Positions 59,069 through 64,000 of a DNA stretch of 64,000 nucleotides are shown here, piece after piece (positions within the stretch are counted from its first letter, which is position 1; each line of letters opens with the position of its first letter). Both the position numbers and the translations under genes were made by a program. Source of the stretch: PALSA-612 sp963791225 (GTDB taxonomy: Bacteria > Actinomycetota > Thermoleophilia > Gaiellales > Gaiellaceae); NCBI GenBank assembly GCA_963791225.1, contig CAWBRV010000007.1, positions 310,001 to 374,000 of the forward strand, written 5' to 3'. Under the pieces are notes generated by a model. It searched no databases, was not told the origin of the DNA, and was given only the letters and a program-made list of their open reading frames with translations.

Positions 59069-59086
59069 GCCAGACTGAAGTCTGGC
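59069..59086. terminator. Hairpin between the two convergent sigma genes
   Basis: GCCAGACT/AGTCTGGC perfect 8-bp arms with only GA between them, 9 bp after one stop and 2 bp before the other. Can act on both transcripts. Confidence 0.6.
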
Positions 59087-59087
59087 T

Positions 59088-60014
59088 CTAGCTGATCAGG
59101 TAGTACGAGAGCTCGGGCGCGGTCGTCCGGAGCTCTTTCAGGGCCCGTGTCTCGAGCTGACGCACGCGCTCACGGGTGATCCCGAGCTCCTTGCCGATGT
59201 GCTCGAGCGTCTGCGGGTTCGAGCCGGCAAGGCCGAAGCGGCGCTCGAGAACGTCGCGCAACCGGGGCTCGAGCCGGTCGAGCGCCTCCCTGAGCTCGAC
59301 GGACTGCAGGGTCTCGGCGGTCGCGGCCTCGGGCTGCGGCATCGAATCGTCCTCGATCATGTCGGAGTAGAGGCTGTCGCCGTCGCCGACGGGCGTCTCG
59401 AGGCTGACCGGATCCTCGACCAGCTCGAGGAGCTCCTTCACCCGCTTCTCCGGGAAGCCGCTCTCCTTCGCCATCTCGGGGATCGTCGGGTCGCGGTTCA
59501 GCTTCTGCGCGAGAATCCGGCGTGATCGGACGACCCGGCGTACCTGGTCGGCCACGTGCACCGGCAGCCGGATCAACCGGCCCTGGTCGGCCAGGGCCCG
59601 CGTGATCGACTGGCGGATCCACCACGTCGCGTACGTCGAAAGCTTGTAGCCCATGCGGTAGTCGAACTTCTCGACGGCGCGGATCAGTCCGAGATTGCCC
59701 TCCTGGATCAGATCGAGGAGCGGGACGCCGGCCTTCGTGTAGTTCCTCGTGATCGACATGACGAGGCGGAGATTCCCTTCGATCAGGCGGCGCTTCGCCT
59801 CCTCGTCGCCCGCGTCCTTGCGGCGCGCAAGCTCGCGCTCCTCCTCCCGCGTGAGCAGCCGGCCGTCGCCGATCTGCCGCACGTAGAGCTTCAGCGGGTC
59901 GCGGAGCTGCGGCTCGCTCTCCTCGTCCTCGGGCTCGTCGACCCGCTCGGGATCCGAGAGCAGAGTCGGCTCGCCCTGTTCCTCGGGCTCGATCTTGCGT
60001 AGCGCTCGTGCCAT
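59088..60014 (-). CDS. Primary-type RNA polymerase sigma factor 2
   Basis: 308 residues. A short acidic N-terminus leads to region 1.2 (DPLKLYVRQIGDGRLLTREE), region 2 (NLRLVMSITRNYTKAGVPLL, DLIQEGNLGLIRAVEKFDYR, MGYKLSTYATWWIRQSITRA), region 3 with VRRVVRSRRILAQKLNRDPT, and region 4 (DVLERRFGLAGSNPQTLEHI, GKELGITRERVRQLETRALK). It lacks region 1.1, so it may be a group 2 or SigB-like principal paralogue. Which of the two is the essential sigma cannot be decided from sequence alone. Confidence 0.92.
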   Translation of the reverse strand: MARALRKIEPEEQGEPTLLSDPERVDEPEDEESEPQLRDPLKLYVRQIGDGRLLTREEERELARRKDAGDEEAKRRLIEGNLRLVMSITRNYTKAGVPLLDLIQEGNLGLIRAVEKFDYRMGYKLSTYATWWIRQSITRALADQGRLIRLPVHVADQVRRVVRSRRILAQKLNRDPTIPEMAKESGFPEKRVKELLELVEDPVSLETPVGDGDSLYSDMIEDDSMPQPEAATAETLQSVELREALDRLEPRLRDVLERRFGLAGSNPQTLEHIGKELGITRERVRQLETRALKELRTTAPELSYYLIS

Positions 60015-60056
60015 CCCTGCACCTATCGGCAGCGCGGGCCGTGACCGTGAGCGCGA

Positions 60057-60743
60057 TCAGCTACGGAGCGTGCCGTCCGATCCGACCTGGATCCCCCGTT
60101 CGAGGAGCCGGTCGCGGACGAGGAACTGAAACGTCGACCAGGCGCCTCGGCGGGCGTCGAACATGCGATAGACCTGCCACTCGCTGAGCAGCCGTGGATC
60201 GGCCCGCCGCGCGTCCGACCAGTCGGCGAATCGGGGCAGCCGACCGAGCTCCTGGGCGAGCTGCTCGCCCTGCTCGATCGCCCGTTCGAGCCGTTCCTCC
60301 CCGACCGGCACGTCGAAGCCGGCTTCGCGCAACGCGTTTGTCAGAGAGCCGAACGTGTGCCAGTACAGGGACTTGGACGGGACGAGCCCGCGGTGCGCGT
60401 CCACGTCCTTCGCCGTCGGCGTGCGGCCGATCCTCTCCCCCAGCTCGCGCAGGCAGCGCAGCAACTCCTCCTTCGTCGCGAACCGACGCGGGACGAGCCC
60501 GGCCGCGCGCTTGGCCCGGTTCCAGCTGCCGAACCGCTCGATCACCGTCTGCGGGTGGATGGTCGTCTCCGCGTCATCCGAGAACTCGCGCATCGTCGGC
60601 GACCGGCCGAGCCGAACGGCGGACGACTTCAGCTGGCCGAGAATGTCCTCGTCGGAGTAGCGCTTGCGGATCCCGGCCTGGAATTCCGCGAGCGCCTTCG
60701 GATCGACCTGCGAGATCGCCCGGTACGCGCGCCGGCGGCCCAT
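60057..60743 (-). CDS. Protein of three homing-endonuclease-associated repeats
   Basis: 228 residues from ATG 60743. Three copies of the HNH-associated (homing endonuclease associated) repeat are visible: LGRSPTMREFSDD...ERFGSWNRAKRAAGL, IGRTPTAKDVDAH...HTFGSLTNALREAGF, and LGRLPRFADWSDA...RMFDARRGAWSTF. Such repeats bind DNA, but no HNH or LAGLIDADG nuclease motif follows. It is probably a DNA-binding protein derived from mobile elements. On the minus strand TTGCAT, 16 bp, TATTCT and a seven-base gap precede the ATG. Confidence 0.75.
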   Translation of the reverse strand: MGRRRAYRAISQVDPKALAEFQAGIRKRYSDEDILGQLKSSAVRLGRSPTMREFSDDAETTIHPQTVIERFGSWNRAKRAAGLVPRRFATKEELLRCLRELGERIGRTPTAKDVDAHRGLVPSKSLYWHTFGSLTNALREAGFDVPVGEERLERAIEQGEQLAQELGRLPRFADWSDARRADPRLLSEWQVYRMFDARRGAWSTFQFLVRDRLLERGIQVGSDGTLRS

Positions 60744-60750
60744 GGCAATC

Positions 60751-60778
60751 AGAATAGAGCATAAACGCCCATATGCAA
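60751..60778 (-). promoter_or_regulatory. Promoter of the homing-endonuclease-repeat gene
   Basis: Minus strand TTGCAT (60773-60778), 16-bp spacer, TATTCT (60751-60756), then seven bases to ATG 60743. Leaderless geometry. Confidence 0.55.
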
Positions 60779-60812
60779 AGAGACTCTGCGCTCGCTGATC
60801 CGCCGCTCTCCA

Positions 60813-60818
60813 TAGACT
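60813..60818 (+). promoter_or_regulatory. TAGACT -10 of murT
   Basis: TAGACT seven bases before murT GTG 60826. Confidence 0.55.
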
Positions 60819-60825
60819 TGAGCGG

Positions 60826-62190
60826 GTGCGTCTCGAGCTCGAAGTGGCTCTCGCCCGCGGTGTCGGACGGCTGTCGAGGCTGGCCGGCGCCGGGGGCGGC
60901 ACGACGCTCCCCGGCAAGCTGCTGGCGACGCTCGACCGCGACGCCGTCGACGCCCTGGCTGCGCGGCTCGAGCGCGGTTCGGCGCTCGTCTCGGCGACGA
61001 ACGGCAAGACGACCACGTGCGCGCTGGCTGCTGCCGTGCTCGGCCCCCACGCTCAACTGGCGCGGAATGCCGCCGGCGCGAACCTGATGTCCGGCGTCGC
61101 GTCGACGCTCGTGGCCGCCCGCGGCGCGGATCTGGGGCTGTTCGAGGTCGACGAGGCGGCGCTGCCCGAGGTCGCACGGCGCGTTCACCCGCGCGTCGTC
61201 TCGCTCGGAAACCTGTTCCGCGACCAGCTGGACCGCTACGGCGAGCTCGAGATCGTGGCCGAGCGGTGGCGGCGGATGATCCCCGAGCTCCCTGCCGACG
61301 CCGTGCTGGCCGTGAACGCGGACGATCCGCTCGTCGGCGACCTCGCATCCGAGCACGCGCACAGCGTCACGTTCGGTGTCGACGACCCGGCGCACGCCCG
61401 CTCCGACCTCCAGCACGCGGCGGACTCGAAGTACTGCCTGCGTTGCGGGACGCCCTACGACTATGCGGCGGCCTACGTCGGCCACCTCGGCGACTACCGG
61501 TGCCCGGCGTGCGGGCACGCGCGACCGGCGCTCGACGTCGCAGCGCGCCGGATCGACCTCCGCGGCACCGAGGGTGCGGCCTTCGACCTGGTGACCCCCG
61601 AGGGCACGCGCCGCGTCGAGCTGGCGCTCCCGGGCCTCTACAACGTCTACAACGCGCTCGCCGCGGCGACGTTGACCCGCGCGCTGGGCGTCGACCTGGA
61701 CGCGATCGCCGACGGGCTCGCGCGGGCCGTGCCGGCATTCGGCCGCTTCGAGCGGATCGATCTTGGCGGCCGGACGCTGCTCGTGCTGCTGATCAAGAAC
61801 CCGGCCGGGGCGAACGAGGCGCTGCGAACGGTGGTCTCCGCCGGCGCGCCCAGGCTGGCGCTCGTGGCGCTCAACGACGCGATCGCGGACGGTCGCGACG
61901 TCTCCTGGATCTGGGACGTAGACTTCGAGCTCCTCGGCTCGGGCTTGGAGCGGCTGATCGTCTCCGGCGATCGGGCGGCCGAGCTGGCGCTTCGCTTCAA
62001 GTACGGCGGGCTGGCCGCGTCGGCGATCGAGGTCGTCCCCGACCTCGAGGCGGCGCTCGACCGCGGGCTCGAGCTGACGGAACAGAGGCAGGAGCTCGTC
62101 TGCCTCCCGACCTACACGGCCATGCTGGCGCTGCAGGCGATCGTCACACGGCGGGGGCACGCGCGGCCGTACTGGGAGCGCGCGGCATGA
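60826..62190 (+). CDS. murT: Lipid II isoglutaminyl synthase, MurT subunit
   Basis: 454 residues of a Mur-ligase-like enzyme. P-loop SATNGKTTTCALAAA (residues ~56-70), LGNLFRDQLDRYGELE, a zinc ribbon CLRCGTPYDYAAAYVGHLGD with RCPACGH that is a MurT hallmark, and the C-terminal DUF1727 region (LALVALNDAIADGRDVSWIW). With GatD it amidates the glutamate of lipid II to isoglutamine. It is followed by gatD through a linking micro-ORF. Confidence 0.93.
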   Translation: MRLELEVALARGVGRLSRLAGAGGGTTLPGKLLATLDRDAVDALAARLERGSALVSATNGKTTTCALAAAVLGPHAQLARNAAGANLMSGVASTLVAARGADLGLFEVDEAALPEVARRVHPRVVSLGNLFRDQLDRYGELEIVAERWRRMIPELPADAVLAVNADDPLVGDLASEHAHSVTFGVDDPAHARSDLQHAADSKYCLRCGTPYDYAAAYVGHLGDYRCPACGHARPALDVAARRIDLRGTEGAAFDLVTPEGTRRVELALPGLYNVYNALAAATLTRALGVDLDAIADGLARAVPAFGRFERIDLGGRTLLVLLIKNPAGANEALRTVVSAGAPRLALVALNDAIADGRDVSWIWDVDFELLGSGLERLIVSGDRAAELALRFKYGGLAASAIEVVPDLEAALDRGLELTEQRQELVCLPTYTAMLALQAIVTRRGHARPYWERAA

Positions 62191-62258
62191 GCGTAGACTC
62201 GACGGAGCTCACCAACGAGCGGAGGCGCCGGCTTTGCCGGTGCCGGGAGCGGGCATGA
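62187..62258 (+). CDS. 23-residue linker micro-ORF between murT and gatD
   Basis: ATG 62187 overlaps the murT stop (ATGA). The frame reads MSVDSTELTNERRRRLCRCR, ERA and stops with TGA at 62256-62258, overlapping the ATG of gatD (ATGA again). This chain of two overlapping stop/start pairs suggests translational reinitiation linking murT to gatD, since the ribosome would otherwise have to cross 64 bases. The coding sequence is Arg-rich and has no family. A GGCGCCGGC/GCCGGTGCC hairpin sits inside it. Confidence 0.45.
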   Translation: MSVDSTELTNERRRRLCRCRERA

Positions 62259-63013
62259 GTGCGGCGGAGCGCATCGTCATCGGCCACCTCTATCCGGGCT
62301 ACCTGAACATCTACGCCGATCGGGGGAACATCGCCGTGCTGGCCGCGCGGGCCGCCTGGCGCGATGTCGAGCTCGACGTGCGGACGATCGGTCTCGGCGA
62401 CACGCTGCCTTCCGGCGTTGATCTCTTCTACGTGGGCGGTGGGCAGGATCGGGAGCAGGCGCTGATCGCGCCTGACCTGGCTGCGCGCGGAGCCGCGCTC
62501 GCCGAGGCGGTTGCCAGCGGGGCTGCGGCGCTCGCCGTCTGCGGCGGCTATCAGCTCCTCGGCCGCTTCTACCGCGACCGCGGTGGGGACGAGCTCGCCG
62601 GCGCAGGCGTGTTCCCGCTCTACACCGTGGCCGGAGAACGGCGCATGATCGGCGACGTGCTGCTCGAGTGCGAGCTCGAGCCGGGCGTGGTCAGGACGGT
62701 CGCGGGCTTCGAGAACCATGCGGGCCGGACGATCCTGGATGCGGGTGCGGAGCCGCTCGGTCGCGTCGTCGCCGGCTTCGGGAACGACGGAGAGTCCGGC
62801 TACGAGGGCTGCAGGCTCGGCCGCGCCGTCGGGACGTATCTCCACGGGCCGCTCCTGCCGCGGAACCCCTGGCTCGCGGATTGGCTGCTTGCGCAGGCCA
62901 TTGCCCATCGCACGGGCGAGGCGCCGGTCCTCGCGCCGCTCGAGGACGAACTGGAGTTGGAGGCTCATGCGGTCTCGTCGGCACGGGCCCGCTCCCGTGG
63001 CGGCAAGTTCTAA
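62255..63013 (+). CDS. gatD: Lipid II isoglutaminyl synthase, GatD glutaminase subunit
   Basis: 252 residues of a class I glutamine amidotransferase (CobB/CobQ-like). HLYPGYLNIYADRGNIAVLA at the N-terminus, catalytic Cys96 in LAVCGGYQLLG, and the catalytic His in GTYLHGPLLPRNPWLADWLL are all in place. Supplies ammonia to MurT. ATG 62255 is chosen because it overlaps the micro-ORF stop and matches family length; an upstream in-frame start would add seven residues. Confidence 0.93.
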   Translation: MSAAERIVIGHLYPGYLNIYADRGNIAVLAARAAWRDVELDVRTIGLGDTLPSGVDLFYVGGGQDREQALIAPDLAARGAALAEAVASGAAALAVCGGYQLLGRFYRDRGGDELAGAGVFPLYTVAGERRMIGDVLLECELEPGVVRTVAGFENHAGRTILDAGAEPLGRVVAGFGNDGESGYEGCRLGRAVGTYLHGPLLPRNPWLADWLLAQAIAHRTGEAPVLAPLEDELELEAHAVSSARARSRGGKF

Positions 63014-63028
63014 CGTCAGCGTGACGGC

Positions 63029-63487
63029 TCAGGGCGCCCACAGGGCGCCGAGATACACGCTCGGGTCGCCCGGCTGCCAGCGGGCGAGGAACCGCTGGAT
63101 CGGCGGGTGGAGCACGGTCTCGTCGAGCTCCGTCAGCGCGAACAGCCGATGGCCGCGGACGGCGGCGTCCTGCGACGTCGCCCGCTCGAGCGACCGGCCG
63201 GAGAGGTCCCCGGCGAAGATGATGTGGACGACGTGCTTGCGCGCGAACGACCGCGCCGGCGCGATCGAGTCCACGAGCGCGACGGGCCCCTCGAAGGGGA
63301 TCTGCTCGTCGATCCCGACCTCCTCCTGGAGCTCCCTGCGCAGCGCCTGCACCAGGCTCTCGCCGGCGTGCACGCCGCCGCCCGGCAGCAGCCAGTAGGC
63401 CTTGTCGCCCTTCTCGTGGCGGCACAGGAGCACGCGGTCGCGCCAGCGCAGCACGGCCGAGACGCGGATGCGCGGCTCGCCCGTCAC
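63029..63487 (-). CDS. NUDIX hydrolase
   Basis: 152 residues. RIRVSAVLRWRDRVLLCRHE, then the Nudix box GGGVHAGESLVQALRRELQE, EVGI (G-x5-E-x7-REUxEExGU) is complete, so it should hydrolyse a nucleoside diphosphate derivative. GTG 63487 overlaps the dut stop, so it is expressed with dut as a nucleotide-pool cleaning pair. Confidence 0.9.
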   Translation of the reverse strand: MTGEPRIRVSAVLRWRDRVLLCRHEKGDKAYWLLPGGGVHAGESLVQALRRELQEEVGIDEQIPFEGPVALVDSIAPARSFARKHVVHIIFAGDLSGRSLERATSQDAAVRGHRLFALTELDETVLHPPIQRFLARWQPGDPSVYLGALWAP

Positions 63488-63918
63488 GCGCCGGTCGAGC
63501 CGAAGCCGGCCACGCCCCGCTCCGTCTCGGGGAGCTCCTCGACGCCGACTGGCTCGGGCAGCGCGACCGGCACGATGACGAGCTGCGCGATTCGCATCCC
63601 CGGCTCCACCGTGAAGCTTTCCGCCCGGTCGGTGTTGACGAGCACGACCCGCAGCTCGCCGCGATAGCCGGCGTCGACGAGCCCCGGCGCGTTGACGATG
63701 CCGATGCCGTGTCGCGCGGCGAGCCCGGAGCGCGGGACGACCAGGCCCGCGTGACCGTCCGGGATCGCCACGGCGATGCCGGTGCCGACGACTGCCCTCG
63801 CGCCCGGTTCGATCGTCACGTGCTCGCAGGACACGAGATCGAGTCCGGCGTCGCCCGGATAGGCGCGCTCGGGCAGCGTCGCGTCGTCGCGCAGCCTTCG
63901 GACAGTGAGCTCGGTCAC
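63484..63918 (-). CDS. dut: dUTP diphosphatase
   Basis: 144 residues with the trimeric dUTPase motifs in order: AYPGDAGLDLVSCEHV (motif 1), VVPRSGLAARHGIGIVNAPG (2), LVDAGYRGELRVVLVNTD (3), MRIAQLVIVPV (4) and ERGVAGFGSTG (5). Converts dUTP to dUMP and PPi. GTG 63918 overlaps the stop of the gene upstream. Confidence 0.95.
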   Translation of the reverse strand: MTELTVRRLRDDATLPERAYPGDAGLDLVSCEHVTIEPGARAVVGTGIAVAIPDGHAGLVVPRSGLAARHGIGIVNAPGLVDAGYRGELRVVLVNTDRAESFTVEPGMRIAQLVIVPVALPEPVGVEELPETERGVAGFGSTGA

Positions 63919-64000
63919 CGGATGGCTGAGGTCGCGCTGCCACGGCGAGCTTCGGCGATCAGGAACGGGGCGAAGCGGCGCAGGTCGTGCTCGGGGAGGC
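63915..64000 (-). CDS. C-terminal end of an unidentified gene (cut by window edge)
   Basis: The last 27 codons (LPEHDLRRFAPFLIAEARRG then SATSAIR) and a TGA overlapping the dut start (GTGA) are visible on the minus strand. The overlap and the protein-like composition support a real gene in the same operon as dut. Too little remains to name it. Confidence 0.6.
   Translation of the reverse strand, partial: LPEHDLRRFAPFLIAEARRGSATSAIR

Noticed and set aside
63014..63026. CGTCA-GCG-TGACG hairpin between gatD and the NUDIX gene
   Set aside because: Only five base pairs and partly adjacent to the stop codons; too weak to call a terminator.

Overview
The window is one contiguous piece of a high-GC (roughly 70% by eye) bacterial chromosome, almost certainly an actinobacterium. 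Gene content points to the deep-branching class Thermoleophilia (Gaiellales or Solirubrobacterales-like): SepF, YggT and DivIVA together, MurT/GatD, an ImuB/DUF6504/DnaE2 mutasome, an 80-residue RsiG-type c-di-GMP protein with a single binding motif, and two primary-type sigma factors. The class assignment is inference; no rRNA gene is present to confirm it. Both ends are cut inside genes: the first codons of glycyl-tRNA synthetase on the left, and the last 27 codons of an unidentified gene on the right.

Layout. 0-7.4 kb: M20 amidohydrolase, the PPDK regulatory kinase/phosphorylase, pyruvate phosphate dikinase, and small membrane or secreted proteins. 7.5-14.6 kb: an MBOAT O-acyltransferase with two SGNH hydrolases, a rhomboid protease, a ComB-type phosphatase, gamma-glutamyltransferase, and a 13-codon micro-ORF followed by a 12-bp hairpin. 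14.7-22.3 kb: a TGS GTPase, then a DNA-damage module. imuB has a near-consensus promoter carrying two LexA-type boxes. DUF6504 follows, and dnaE2 lies 2 kb further on, separated by two opposite-strand bicupin genes. 22.3-29.3 kb: small proteins, a methyltransferase remnant, glycosyltransferase, EEP hydrolase, a frameshifted aminotransferase, a VOC/HD pair, a frameshifted murA, a HisB-like protein without its metal-site histidines, and RidA. 29.4-46.7 kb: a dense housekeeping block: DHH-CBS-tRNA nucleotidyltransferase, yggS-sepF-yggT-divIVA, DUF167, a frameshifted TraR/DksA gene, lspA, rluD, rpsB-tsf-pyrH-frr-uppS-cdsA-dxr-rseP-ispG-proS and an XRE regulator. 46.7-52.7 kb: secreted proteins (M23 peptidase, CHRD, GH99-like, a large unknown) around a tRNA-Pro(GGG). 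52.7-64 kb: HutF-like amidohydrolase, pgsA-rsiG-FHA-MerR, apt, two convergent sigma-70 genes, a homing-endonuclease-repeat protein, murT-gatD, NUDIX and dut.

How the genes work together. The housekeeping block links ribosome function (S2, EF-Ts, RRF, prolyl-tRNA synthetase), envelope precursor supply (UppS, CdsA, Dxr, IspG), lipoprotein and membrane proteolysis (LspA, RseP) and septation (SepF, DivIVA). MurA, MurT/GatD and the M23 enzyme act on peptidoglycan. PPDK and its regulator act on PEP/pyruvate. ImuB, DUF6504 and DnaE2 form a mutagenic repair module.

Genome-wide style features are also visible. Many start codons sit only 6-10 bases after a TANNNT box, implying leaderless mRNAs. Three divergent gene pairs have overlapping -10 boxes on opposite strands. 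Two families of intergenic repeats recur: a GGGGAAAC/GTTTCCCC hairpin and a 111-nt structured element present twice. Three single-base frameshifts in conserved genes suggest either decay or consensus errors in the source assembly.
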